Of a stretch of DNA of 64,000 nt, positions 54,320 to 63,570 are shown one piece after another. The notes beneath the pieces were generated by a model. It was not told where the DNA came from, ran no database searches, and saw only the letters and a program-made list of their open reading frames with translations. The stretch comes from Candidatus Gastranaerophilales bacterium (GTDB lineage Bacteria; Cyanobacteriota; Vampirovibrionia; Gastranaerophilales; Gastranaerophilaceae), in contig CALVEC010000005.1 in NCBI GenBank assembly GCA_944326475.1, positions 62,001 to 126,000 of the forward strand, written 5' to 3'. The first letter of the stretch is position 1. Each line of letters begins with the position of its first letter. The position numbers were made by a program, and so were the translations under genes.

Positions 54320-54722
54320 TTTTTCAAAAAAAGTTGTTTCTGTTTTGTTAACTATAGCAGTATCAGGCGGGCTTGCGTTTTTGCAGCTTAAACCTGCTAT
54401 TGCGCTTGATTTTCCGGCACCGAACCCGCCGGCTGAAACGGTTGCACAGCCGGCTAAAACAACCCAACATGAGCAGAACAAAACACCCGTCGTCGGGCAA
54501 CAACAAAAGCCAAGTGAAGGCAAAATCGTTCTCGGAAAGTTTTTTACAACAATGCTATGGGTTGTAGGCTCTTGCGCAATACTGTTTTTAATACTCCTGC
54601 TATTTAGAAAACGTATCGGAGGGATGAACATGTCAGTTCAACGCCCCATGTCTAAAGAGCAGGATTTAAACTCACCATCGACAGTCGACGAGGCAGTAAA
54701 GCTTTTTATTGAGAAATTTTAA
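54312..54722 (+). CDS. Hypothetical membrane protein downstream of rng
   Basis: Not recognised. 136 residues: an N-terminal signal or anchor helix (~6-28), a Pro/Gln/Thr-rich periplasmic linker (~32-70), a second transmembrane helix (~78-98) followed by RKRIGG, and a short cytoplasmic tail with VDEAVKLFIEKF. The start is placed at the ATG overlapping the rng stop, with AGAGGAAA upstream in rng; the open frame before it is an out-of-frame reading of rng. A link to RNase localisation is possible but unproven. Confidence 0.6.
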   Translation: MNNFSKKVVSVLLTIAVSGGLAFLQLKPAIALDFPAPNPPAETVAQPAKTTQHEQNKTPVVGQQQKPSEGKIVLGKFFTTMLWVVGSCAILFLILLLFRKRIGGMNMSVQRPMSKEQDLNSPSTVDEAVKLFIEKF

Positions 54723-54748
54723 ACCTCAAAAATCATGCAGCAGTGTAT

Positions 54749-55327
54749 TTATAAACACCCTTTTGTAGATGGGATTTTACCGGTATCATTTTTTTGTGCA
54801 GCCTGAGATATTGCACGCGCAAATGATTTAAAAGCTGCTTCTATGATATGGTGTGAATCGGCGCCTGATAACTGCTTTATGTGGATTGAAACTGCTGCAT
54901 TTTGTGCAAAGCTAGTGAAAAAATGCGGAACAAGGATAGTCTCAAAATCAGAAACTCTTTCGCATTTTATATCAAGCTCAGTTGTGGAAAATGCTCGACC
55001 TGAAATATCAACGGCACACAAAACAAGCGCCTCATCCATAGGCAATATGCACTGCCCGTAACGATTTATACCGGACTTATCTGCCAGGGCTTCTTTAAAC
55101 GCACATCCCAGAGCTATTGCTGTGTCTTCAATGAGATGATGATTGTCACCGTCTTTAGATTTTGCACTAAGCTTCAGGTCAAAACCGGAATGGCATACAA
55201 ATTGTTCAAGCATGTGCTTAAAAAAAGCACACCCGCAATCAATCTCCGAACAGCCCCTGCCGTCCAAACAAAGCTCTGCAGTAATTTCTGTTTCGTTTGT
55301 CGTTCTTTTTATAACACCATTTCTCAT
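54749..55327 (-). CDS. hisB: Imidazoleglycerol-phosphate dehydratase
   Basis: HisB converts imidazoleglycerol phosphate to imidazoleacetol phosphate. The 192 residues contain both metal-binding repeats: DNHHLIEDTAIALG (~61) and DSHHIIEAAFKSFARA (~156), with PMDEALVLCAVDISGR and the C-terminal PSTKG. It is the monofunctional form, without a phosphatase domain. The ATG overlaps the stop of the HisC-HAD gene as ATGA, so the two are coupled. Confidence 0.97.
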   Translation of the reverse strand: MRNGVIKRTTNETEITAELCLDGRGCSEIDCGCAFFKHMLEQFVCHSGFDLKLSAKSKDGDNHHLIEDTAIALGCAFKEALADKSGINRYGQCILPMDEALVLCAVDISGRAFSTTELDIKCERVSDFETILVPHFFTSFAQNAAVSIHIKQLSGADSHHIIEAAFKSFARAISQAAQKNDTGKIPSTKGCL

Positions 55328-57009
55328 TTTATAAAATCTCCGAGTTGATTTACACTGTTTAAAACAAATTTTGCACCGTTATTTAGCAGCAAATCCGCCT
55401 GCTCACGGGTATGAGCAACGCCAAACCCGGTAATTCTGAACTCTTTAGCACATTTTACGTCATCAACGGTATCACCGACATACAGCATTTTTCCTGCAAA
55501 GACGGATGTTCTAATCTTTTCAAGCCCGAGAGTATCAGGTTTTTGGCGTTCTTTAGGCACATCATTCATTGTAACTATCTTTGAAAAATATTTCAAAATA
55601 TCAAATTTTTTCAACGTAAACTCAGCTTCTACACGTGGTCTTCCGGTAAACACCGCCAAAATATAACGTTGTGAAAGAGTTTCTAGCAGAGTTTTGTCTA
55701 TAATAAGGCTTTCATCGTTTATACACCCCTTGCCGTCATTCCAGTACATCTGCTGGAATTTTTCAACGATATCATCATAAGGCACCCAGGTGCCTGCGGA
55801 TTTCAAAAGGTGATATGTCAAATCCCAGTCATTGTTAAGTCCGCCAAGATTTTTTGCAGCTTTTATATCCTCCTGGGAGATTTCACGTTTTGTAAAATAC
55901 TTATAAGTCTCAGCAATCGCAAGTCTGTATGAATTTTGAACATCGACAAGCACACCGTCCATATCAAAGACAATAACGTCTCTGGTCGTTATTAAGCCAG
56001 CTAGTTTTTTTGCAGCTTCAAACGCTGGCAGAGTAATGCGAAGCGCACCAAGTTCATCATATTTTTTAACTATAATTCGGTTTTTCAAAAGCACATTGTA
56101 AACATAATCCGTCTTTTCCCCAAACTCCGCGAGTATAAAATTTGCGTGCGAGTCATATACCTTTACTTTTAGCTTTTTAAATTCCTCTGTCAAAAATTTT
56201 TTTGATTTATTTAACTCCGCCTTCATTTTTTGAAAATGTTGGTCGTCAGAAACTGCAGCAATTGCCGCTTTTGCAGCAACGGCATTCACATTGTAAGGGC
56301 TGAGCATTTTTTTTATGTTTAGAATATTTTTCGAGTCAGATACAACAAAACCCAGGCGCAATCCTGCTAAAGCATAATCTTTAGACATAGACTTAACAAC
56401 AGCAAGGTTTTTGTAAGTTTTTACAAGCTGAATACACGAATAATCAGAAAATGCACCGTATGTTTCATCAACAACGACCAATCTGTCTTTAAAATGCTCA
56501 AGAATATATTTTATCTGTTCAGGTGCAATCACAGTTCCTGTCGGGTTATTCGGAGATGTAAGCCAGATTATTTTTGTATTTTGTTTTACTGATTTCACAA
56601 AACTCTCAAAAGGGAATTCCCAGCGTTTTTCGTATGGAACCTCAACATACTCGCAACCAATTTGTGCAGCATAAATTTTCGGCATCGAAAAAGCCGGCGT
56701 TATTGTAAGCATAGAGCTTTGCTGTGTCATATAGGTGTTAATCAATGCAAATATTGCCTCGTCAGCACCGTTTGTAATTACTATTGATGATTTTGAAACA
56801 TCGTATTTTTTGCACAAAGCGTCGTAAAGTCCGCCATAGTACGGATAGTGTGATATTTCATCAATAGTAATATTTTTAATTGCATTCAAAACCTTTGGAG
56901 ACGGACCTATGTAGTTTTCGTTGGAGTCAAGCTTCATCGCCCATTTTTCAGGATAAGCAGGTACGTCATAAGTTTTCAAATTTTTAAGCGTGTTTTTTGG
57001 TTCAATCAT
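55324..57009 (-). CDS. hisC: HisC aminotransferase fused to a HAD hydrolase
   Basis: A 561-residue fusion. Residues ~1-345 are a fold-type I PLP aminotransferase of the histidinol-phosphate type: LDSNENYIGPSPKV, the NNPTGT loop, VVDETYGAF and the PLP lysine in KSMSKDYALAGLRLGF. Residues ~350-561 are a HAD subfamily IA phosphatase with all four motifs: FDMDGVLVD, FTGRPR, a Lys near KPDTLGLEKI, and YVGDTVDDVKCA. The HAD half may be the histidinol-phosphate phosphatase that follows HisC in the pathway; HisB is encoded next. The open frame extends 34 codons upstream, but the ATG at 57009 gives the family N-terminus. Confidence 0.88.
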   Translation of the reverse strand: MIEPKNTLKNLKTYDVPAYPEKWAMKLDSNENYIGPSPKVLNAIKNITIDEISHYPYYGGLYDALCKKYDVSKSSIVITNGADEAIFALINTYMTQQSSMLTITPAFSMPKIYAAQIGCEYVEVPYEKRWEFPFESFVKSVKQNTKIIWLTSPNNPTGTVIAPEQIKYILEHFKDRLVVVDETYGAFSDYSCIQLVKTYKNLAVVKSMSKDYALAGLRLGFVVSDSKNILNIKKMLSPYNVNAVAAKAAIAAVSDDQHFQKMKAELNKSKKFLTEEFKKLKVKVYDSHANFILAEFGEKTDYVYNVLLKNRIIVKKYDELGALRITLPAFEAAKKLAGLITTRDVIVFDMDGVLVDVQNSYRLAIAETYKYFTKREISQEDIKAAKNLGGLNNDWDLTYHLLKSAGTWVPYDDIVEKFQQMYWNDGKGCINDESLIIDKTLLETLSQRYILAVFTGRPRVEAEFTLKKFDILKYFSKIVTMNDVPKERQKPDTLGLEKIRTSVFAGKMLYVGDTVDDVKCAKEFRITGFGVAHTREQADLLLNNGAKFVLNSVNQLGDFIK

Positions 57010-57120
57010 AAGAAAATACACAGATTTTTCTGCTATAATTTTCAAGTTTACCAGTTTGCAGACTATATGTAAAGAAAAATCAGGAAATAGCTCTTTACTG
57101 ACATTAGGCAATATTTAGTA

Positions 57121-57939
57121 TTACTTAGTTTCAAGCATTGTTTGTTTCATACTGATACCGAGCAGCACACCGGAAATGAGATAAGTCATCCAGGCAATAA
57201 AATAGTTCTTTTTCAGCGGAGCAAGATTAATTTTATTGCCATAAATCTTTTTAGCTTCAGCAGCAGCTTTTATTCCGCGCAACGACGCCAGCCCTTCCTC
57301 CGCTATAGTAGGGAGAAATGCAGCAAACCCAATTTTTCCGGCGTTTCTTTCGATAAAGGTTTTTCCGTCTTCGCTGCTTCTCGGACAAAACATGTTTGCA
57401 ATAATAAGTGCTGTAGGCAAACTGGCCAGTTTAAAACGGGAATTTTGCAGAAAACGCATAAACTTGCCTTTTGTGGCGTTAATTCCGTGACCTATCTCGT
57501 GAAGAATAAGATAAGGCTTATTTTTAGGCGCAACAGCCAGTTTCAACCTGTCTTGATAAAAAGCATTTGACCCTTTTGCAACGCTTTCAAACATACCAGG
57601 TGCGTTAAATTTCTGCTCAAAGAGATGTTTATTTGCCTCATCAACATAACCGAGAGTGATTTGAAGATTATTCTTTTTTGCCATATCCGTTGCAATATTT
57701 TTTATAATATCGGGTTCGGCAAAATTCTTGCTCATTTTAAGCTTTGCAGAGCACCACTGAGAAAGTGACGCCAGCGACATCGCAATAATCTGCATTATTG
57801 CAGCACTGCCGATTGTCTCAGCAGGGCTTGAACCGACCTGACCGGCGCCGCCTGAAGTTTCAAAATAAGGATTTAGTCCAAACGCCTGTCTGTTATATGA
57901 GTATGATGTGCTGTTTATTTTAGGTTCAATATTCAACAT
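57121..57939 (-). CDS. Hypothetical membrane protein with HExxH metallopeptidase motif
   Basis: A 272-residue protein with an AFG motif near residue 20, a hydrophobic segment (~46-60), a soluble region, then LHEIGHGIN (HExxH, ~147-151) and a downstream EEGLASLRG (~212) that could give the third zinc ligand as in gluzincins. Further hydrophobic stretches are at ~168-185 and ~248-262. No named family is recognised, although the layout recalls integral-membrane metalloproteases. GGAAA precedes the ATG. It lies 111 bp upstream of hisC with no gene between. Confidence 0.68.
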   Translation of the reverse strand: MLNIEPKINSTSYSYNRQAFGLNPYFETSGGAGQVGSSPAETIGSAAIMQIIAMSLASLSQWCSAKLKMSKNFAEPDIIKNIATDMAKKNNLQITLGYVDEANKHLFEQKFNAPGMFESVAKGSNAFYQDRLKLAVAPKNKPYLILHEIGHGINATKGKFMRFLQNSRFKLASLPTALIIANMFCPRSSEDGKTFIERNAGKIGFAAFLPTIAEEGLASLRGIKAAAEAKKIYGNKINLAPLKKNYFIAWMTYLISGVLLGISMKQTMLETK

Positions 57940-58068
57940 AATATTTTTCCGGAATCTATTTATTTACAGAAATGTCAAAAGCTTTTTATTAGTTGATTAT
58001 TATAAAATAAAATATAAAAAAAATTGCTAGTTTGAAGATATTTTGTATAAAAAGTTTAAAATTTTTCA

Positions 58069-58157
58069 TATAGTCAACTGACTCCGATAATTTATTGAAC
58101 ATATGCATAAAACAAGTTCAATCTTTGTGTTGTAACACAGGCACACGCAACAAGTAC
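58069..58157. repeat. 89-bp intergenic repeat, copy A
   Basis: Aligned by eye without gaps to 62684-62772 with 78 of 89 identical positions. It starts TATAGTCAACTGAC and ends CGCAACAAGTAC. Internally ATTGAAC and GTTCAAT can form a 7-bp stem. A weaker match continues to about 58190 (TTCAGACAT). It sits in the 271-bp gap between the HExxH gene and the transporter gene, which otherwise holds only AT-rich sequence. Confidence 0.8.
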
Positions 58158-58210
58158 ACCGCTTCTGTAAACGAGGTCAATTTCAGACATTAACTAAACC
58201 CATATATTCA

Positions 58211-59797
58211 TTAAGCCTGATTTTCCTGTTTTTTTGATTTTTGCTTATTCTCGTTAAGGAAAAAGACAAACGGGAGAATGAAAACAACCGCAACTGCAAA
58301 ATATCTGAAGGTTTCAACATATCCCCAAAAAGTTGCCTGCTGCTTAAGCAGACCGTATATCTGAGTTTGCGCCATATAAGTAGCATTCTGTAAATCAGTC
58401 AGCGGCAAGAATGAAGATGTCATAGACTGCAATCGTTCGAGATATACATTATTGCCTTCTGACAAAAATTTAACCATAGTCATCTGGTGCACCTGAGAGA
58501 ATCTTGAAATCATTGTGGTTGCAATAGATGTACCAATTGCTGCGCCGACATTTTTCACAAGGTTTTGAAGACCTGCAGCGTTTGTCTGGTCTTCATTATT
58601 GAGTGTTGCGCAGGAGATATTGGAAAGCGGCACCATTGTTAAAATCATCCCCACTCCGAACGTAAAATTAGGTATGGCAATATTCGCAAGTGCAATTGAT
58701 GTATTTATTTCGCCAAACATCATGCTGCCCGCAGCCAGAATAATCAGTCCTATTATTACAACCGGTTTTATACCAAGCTTAATAACCATAACTCCGGACA
58801 AAACCGATGCAATAAGACATCCCGCCCCGCGGGGCATCATTGACAAACCGCTTAAAAATGCAGTATATCCCATCATAGACTGGAGCATCGACGGCAAAAT
58901 AGAGGATGATGCCATCATAACCCCCATAAGCACAACCTGTCCCATTGTACCTATTAAGAAATTGTGGTTTTTAAGTATCGACAGGTTAATAAGCCCTGTT
59001 TTCGTTTTGTTCTTTTTAATCTGTATACAAACAAAAATAATCAGACAAATCATTGAAAAAGTAAACAATCTGCATATCCAAGCAGCATTAAACCAGTCAT
59101 TGTCGTTGCCTTTTTCCAGCACAACCTGCAAACTCAAAAGCCACAAAGCCATAAAAGCAAACCCTGAAAAATCCATGGTCACGCCTTTTTGTTTTCTGGA
59201 GTACGGCGGTTCTTCTATATATTTAACCGAAAGATAAAAGGTAATAATACCGATAGGTATGTTTATAAAATAAATCCAGGGCCAAGAGTAAGACTCGGTA
59301 ATCCATCCGCCGACAGCCGGTCCCATAATAGGCGCAAGTACAACACCGAGACCAAATACAGCCATTGCAGACGGAAGTTTTTCTTTCGGGAAGATTTCAA
59401 AAATTATAGCCTGAGCAATAGGCATAATTCCTCCACCGCCAATTCCCTGCAGGATTCTTGAAAAAAGCATCATCGGCATGGTTGTGGATATTCCGCAAAG
59501 TATTGAGGCAATGGTAAATATTGCCAGACTCAACAGGAAATACTGTTTTCTGCCTATAAGTTTGCAGAAAAAATCAACTGTCGGAATAATGATACCGCTG
59601 GCAACAAGATAGCTTGTAATAATCCAGGTTGACTCATTCTGGCTTACAGAAAAACTCCCCGCCATATGAGGCAGTGCAACGTTAGATATCGTCTCATCCA
59701 GTGCAAACATAAAGATAGAAAGCATTATAGGTATCATTGCAATCCACGGATTTATCTTAAAATGCCATTCCTCGGCTTTAGAGACAGCTACAGCCAT
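58211..59797 (-). CDS. DHA2-family multidrug efflux transporter (EmrB/QacA type)
   Basis: A 528-residue proton-driven exporter with 14 predicted transmembrane helices. DHA2 signatures are FMFALDETISNVALPHM in helix 1 (acidic residue in motif D1) and motif A LIGRKQYFLLSL; LQGIGGGGIMPIAQAIIFEIFP and motif C-like GLGVVLAPIMGPAVGGWITE follow. GGGGGAG gives the start MAVAVSKAEE; a Met two codons upstream is less likely. No EmrA membrane-fusion partner is adjacent. Substrate unknown. Confidence 0.92.
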   Translation of the reverse strand: MAVAVSKAEEWHFKINPWIAMIPIMLSIFMFALDETISNVALPHMAGSFSVSQNESTWIITSYLVASGIIIPTVDFFCKLIGRKQYFLLSLAIFTIASILCGISTTMPMMLFSRILQGIGGGGIMPIAQAIIFEIFPKEKLPSAMAVFGLGVVLAPIMGPAVGGWITESYSWPWIYFINIPIGIITFYLSVKYIEEPPYSRKQKGVTMDFSGFAFMALWLLSLQVVLEKGNDNDWFNAAWICRLFTFSMICLIIFVCIQIKKNKTKTGLINLSILKNHNFLIGTMGQVVLMGVMMASSSILPSMLQSMMGYTAFLSGLSMMPRGAGCLIASVLSGVMVIKLGIKPVVIIGLIILAAGSMMFGEINTSIALANIAIPNFTFGVGMILTMVPLSNISCATLNNEDQTNAAGLQNLVKNVGAAIGTSIATTMISRFSQVHQMTMVKFLSEGNNVYLERLQSMTSSFLPLTDLQNATYMAQTQIYGLLKQQATFWGYVETFRYFAVAVVFILPFVFFLNENKQKSKKQENQA

Positions 59798-59930
59798 AAA
59801 CACTCCCCCGCTTTCTCATCTATAAAATTGTTTATAAAAAAATTTAAAAATAAAAAATTTTAAAAAGCAAGTTTATTTTGCAGCGGCAAATCATACTATA
59901 TGTAAAACTTTTGACCGGAATATCTATAAA

Positions 59931-59966
59931 TATAAAAACAGACGCTGCTTTTATTACAGCGTCTGT
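59931..59966 (-). terminator. Rho-independent terminator of clpB
   Basis: Perfect 10-bp stem ACAGACGCTG/CAGCGTCTGT (59938-59947 with 59957-59966), nine-base loop, then a T-rich run on the minus strand, 20 bp after the clpB stop. Confidence 0.93.
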
Positions 59967-59986
59967 TATGTTTACAGGAACAAGAG

Positions 59987-62590
59987 TTAGTGAAACACAA
60001 TCTCGTCGTTTTTTGCGTCAATTGTGATGGTGTCACCCTCTTTAAATTTTTGGGCAAGAATATCTTTTGCAAGCGGGTTTTCAACCATCTGGCGTATTGT
60101 ACGTTTCAACGGACGTGCACCGTATACGGGGTTAAAACCGCGTGTCGCAAGGAGTTCTTTTGCCTCGTCTGTTATTTCCAGTTTTATATCCTTATCGGCA
60201 AAGAGTTTTTTCAATCCCGTAAAATAGATATCCACAATCTGTGACAACTGGTTTAACGTCAAAGCTTTAAAGAAGATTATTTCATCTATTCTGTTTAAAA
60301 ATTCAGGCTTAAATTGAGCTTTCATAAGCTCCATAACCTTTTCTTTCGTGTCATTAAACTCGCTGTCTGAAATCATTGAGTTGAGACTGTTTTCAAGAAT
60401 AATAGAGCTGCCGATGTTGCTTGTCATAATGATTAGCGTATTCTTGAAGTCAACCGTTCTGCCCTTTGAATCAGTCAGTCTGCCGTCATCAAGGATTTGC
60501 AGCATTATATTAAACACATCAGGGTGTGCTTTTTCGATTTCATCAAAAAGTATAACAGAATAGGGTTTTCGCCTTACAGCTTCCGTAAGCTGACCGCCTT
60601 CATCATATCCGACATATCCGGGAGGCGCACCGACAAGTCTTGCAACAGAATGTTTTTCCATATATTCTGACATATCAATACGAACAAGTGCGTCTTCGTC
60701 GTTGAACAAAAATTCCGCAAGCGATTTTGCAAGCTCGGTCTTACCGACGCCGGTCGGTCCGAGGAAAATAAAAGAACCAATAGGTCTTTTCGGATCTTTT
60801 AAGCCGGAACGTGCACGTCTTATCGCATCAGACACGGTATTTACGGCTTCATCCTGACCGATAACTCTTTTATGGAGGTAGTCTTCCATTCTTAAAAGTT
60901 TCATCATTTCACTTTCAACAAGTCTTGACACCTCAATACCTGTCCATTTGCTAACAATTTCAGCAATATCATCCTCATCAACTTCTTCTTTAAGCAGCGT
61001 GTGTTTTACATTCTTTTCACCTTTTTGTGCAGCCTGGAGCTGTTTTTGCAGCTCAATAAGTTTTCCGTACTTTAATTCCGCAGCTTTCTCAAGATCTGTG
61101 TCTCTTTCTGCTTTTTCAATCTGAACTTTTACTTTTTCAATTTCTTCTTTGAGCTGTGCTTCATTTGTGATGGTACTTTTTTCTGCTTCCCACTGGGTTT
61201 TTAAAACAGAAATTTTTCCGTCAAGCTCATCGATTAATTTTGTCAAAGCATCAATTTTGTTAGTATTTTCATCAGACGGATCTTCTTTTTTTATAGCCTG
61301 ACGCTCAATTTCAAGCTGCATCTTCTGTCTTACAAGCGAATCCAGTTCCTCAGGCATTGAATCTATTTCAATTCTCAAAGAAGAAGCCGCCTCGTCAATA
61401 AGGTCAATAGCTTTATCAGGTAAGAATCTATCCGTTATATATCTATCGGAAAGCTTTGCCGCAGCAACAAGAGCGGCATCTTTTATTCGTATTCCGTGGT
61501 GAACTTCGTAACGTTCTTTCAAACCTCTCAAAATGCTTATTGTATCTTCAACAGAAGGCTCGTTGACCATAACGGGCTGGAATCGTCTTTCAAGCGCCGG
61601 GTCTTTTTCAATATATTTTCTGTACTCGTTTATTGTAGTAGCGCCGACCGTTCTTAGCACACCTCTTGCTAAAAGCGGTTTTAAAAGATTTCCGGCATCC
61701 ATGGAACCTTCAGTTGCACCCGCACCTACAACAGTGTGCAATTCATCGATAAATAGTACAATTTGTCCGTCAGAAGCTTCGACTTCTTTGAGCACTGCCT
61801 TCAAACGTTCTTCAAATTCACCTCTGAATTTTGCACCGGCAACAAGCGCCCCCATATCCAGCGCAATAAGCTGGGTATTTTTAAGACTCTCCGGTACATC
61901 GCCTCTTATTATTCTCTGGGCAAGCCCTTCAACAATAGCCGTTTTACCGACACCGGGTTCACCTATCAATACAGGATTGTTTTTTGTACGTCTGTTAAGC
62001 ACCTGAATAATACGTCTTACCTCCTCGTCTCTGCCGATTACAGGGTCAAGTTTGCCCCGCTTTGCAAGGTCGGTGAGATTTGTTGAATACTTTTCAAGAG
62101 CTTTATAATTTTCTTCAGAATCTTTAGAGTCCACTTTATTATGCCCCCTTATTTTTTTCATTGCATTAAGGATTTTGTCCTTCGTTACACCATTTTTGTC
62201 AAACAATGCTTTTATCTGTGTATTTGACAGCTCAGGTATGGCAAGCAGTATATGCTCTATACTTATAAACGAATCTTTAAGCTTTTCTGCTTCGTCTTTT
62301 GCTATATCAAACAGTTTTATAGTGTCGTTTGAAAGATATAACTGCTGCGTCGGAGCAGGGTTGCTTAAAGTCGGTCTGTTGTTTATTAAAGACATAAGAG
62401 CATCTCTAAAACTTGGATTGTCAAGCTTCAATTCTCTCAAGTAATCTTTTGAGATGCCGTCTCTGTCCTCCTCCATGGCAAGAACAATATGTTCCGGCTC
62501 CATTTGAGTATTTTGAAATTTCGACATAAGCTGCTGTGCCGAAAATAATATTTCCTGAGCATTATTCGTTAATCTGTTAAAATCTATCAT
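59987..62590 (-). CDS. clpB: ATP-dependent disaggregase ClpB
   Basis: ClpB rescues aggregated proteins with DnaK. The 867-residue protein has the double Clp N-domain (~1-145), NBD1 with Walker [10 protein letters not shown] (~205) and Walker B LFIDELHT, the long coiled-coil M-domain (~400-525), and NBD2 with GPTGVGKTE (~605), ILFDEIEKA and sensor motifs [11 protein letters not shown] and GARPLKR. The M-domain separates it from ClpA/ClpC. AAGGGGG precedes the ATG. No CIRCE or sigma-32 element was recognised upstream. Confidence 0.97.
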   Translation of the reverse strand: MIDFNRLTNNAQEILFSAQQLMSKFQNTQMEPEHIVLAMEEDRDGISKDYLRELKLDNPSFRDALMSLINNRPTLSNPAPTQQLYLSNDTIKLFDIAKDEAEKLKDSFISIEHILLAIPELSNTQIKALFDKNGVTKDKILNAMKKIRGHNKVDSKDSEENYKALEKYSTNLTDLAKRGKLDPVIGRDEEVRRIIQVLNRRTKNNPVLIGEPGVGKTAIVEGLAQRIIRGDVPESLKNTQLIALDMGALVAGAKFRGEFEERLKAVLKEVEASDGQIVLFIDELHTVVGAGATEGSMDAGNLLKPLLARGVLRTVGATTINEYRKYIEKDPALERRFQPVMVNEPSVEDTISILRGLKERYEVHHGIRIKDAALVAAAKLSDRYITDRFLPDKAIDLIDEAASSLRIEIDSMPEELDSLVRQKMQLEIERQAIKKEDPSDENTNKIDALTKLIDELDGKISVLKTQWEAEKSTITNEAQLKEEIEKVKVQIEKAERDTDLEKAAELKYGKLIELQKQLQAAQKGEKNVKHTLLKEEVDEDDIAEIVSKWTGIEVSRLVESEMMKLLRMEDYLHKRVIGQDEAVNTVSDAIRRARSGLKDPKRPIGSFIFLGPTGVGKTELAKSLAEFLFNDEDALVRIDMSEYMEKHSVARLVGAPPGYVGYDEGGQLTEAVRRKPYSVILFDEIEKAHPDVFNIMLQILDDGRLTDSKGRTVDFKNTLIIMTSNIGSSIILENSLNSMISDSEFNDTKEKVMELMKAQFKPEFLNRIDEIIFFKALTLNQLSQIVDIYFTGLKKLFADKDIKLEITDEAKELLATRGFNPVYGARPLKRTIRQMVENPLAKDILAQKFKEGDTITIDAKNDEIVFH

Positions 62591-62683
62591 TATGCCCCCT
62601 TATTTATTAACTGTTTTTATATTTACATTTTAAGGACACTTTTGAAAATATCAGAAAAAATTAATCATTATTTAATAATTTAA

Positions 62684-62772
62684 TATAGTCAACTGACCTC
62701 GATAACTTATTGAACGGGTGCATAAAGCAAGTTCAACCTTTGTGTTGAAAAACAGGCACCCGCAACAAGTAC
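62684..62772. repeat. 89-bp intergenic repeat, copy B
   Basis: Second copy, same orientation as copy A and 88% identical. After CAAGTAC this copy has about 50 extra bases (to ~62818) before the similarity resumes at ACCACTTCTACAAGC and TCTCAGACAT (to ~62853). It lies in the 305-bp gap between clpB and cysE, upstream of clpB and downstream of cysE. No gene is seen in that gap. Confidence 0.8.
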
Positions 62773-62895
62773 ATGGGGTCACTTCCTCAAAATGACAGAC
62801 TCGGTACCACTCACACTCAGTGTACCACTTCTACAAGCAGTCACTCTCAGACATTTTTTTAAAGACAGATATAGCTTTTTAAAACACAAAACAGC

Positions 62896-63558
62896 TTAAC
62901 AGTCGGTTTTTTCACCTACAGGCATGTTTAGCTTGTCTTTTATCTCCTGTACTTCGTATGTAAGTCTGTTCAACTGGCATTTTACCGGGTCCGGGATTCT
63001 GTTATGCATAAGTATTCCGCCGACCATAAGTTTTTGATGTACAACCCTTCCCGGGACACCGACTACCGTGCTGTTTTCAGGCACATCATCAACAACCACG
63101 GAACCCGCGCCGATTCTCGTATTTGAACCGATAGTAAGATTGCCAAGCACTTTTGCACCTGCGCCGACAATGACATTGTTACCCAAGGTAGGATGGCGTT
63201 TTCCGTGTTCTTTGCCGGTACCGCCTAATGTTACACCCTGATAAATCAGCACATCATCGCCAATTATCGTAGTTTCACCAATTACAACACCCATGCCGTG
63301 GTCAATAAAGAACCTGCGTCCTATTGTTGCGCCCGGATGGATTTCAATACCCGTAAAAATTCTGCTCCAGTATGAAATAAGTCGGGGAATTATCGGTATT
63401 TTCCAGTAGCGCAGCTTATGTGCAATTCTATGTGCAATTAGAGCGTGAAGCCCCGGATAACACAGTAAAACCTCCAGAAGATTATCCGCTGCCGGGTCTT
63501 TTTCGTAAATTGTTTTTATGTCTTCTTTAATTTGGCTTAGTGCGCGTTTTATAAGCAT
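62896..63558 (-). CDS. cysE: Serine O-acetyltransferase
   Basis: CysE makes O-acetylserine, the acceptor for sulfide in cysteine synthesis. The 220 residues hold an N-terminal helical segment and a left-handed beta-helix of hexapeptide repeats: [26 protein letters not shown] with the catalytic Asp-His, then [18 protein letters not shown] and [13 protein letters not shown]. It is the short form without the long N-terminal domain of E. coli CysE. AAAGGAT precedes the ATG. It is 12 bp after cysK. Confidence 0.96.
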   Translation of the reverse strand: MLIKRALSQIKEDIKTIYEKDPAADNLLEVLLCYPGLHALIAHRIAHKLRYWKIPIIPRLISYWSRIFTGIEIHPGATIGRRFFIDHGMGVVIGETTIIGDDVLIYQGVTLGGTGKEHGKRHPTLGNNVIVGAGAKVLGNLTIGSNTRIGAGSVVVDDVPENSTVVGVPGRVVHQKLMVGGILMHNRIPDPVKCQLNRLTYEVQEIKDKLNMPVGEKTDC

Positions 63559-63570
63559 TTTTTATCCTTT

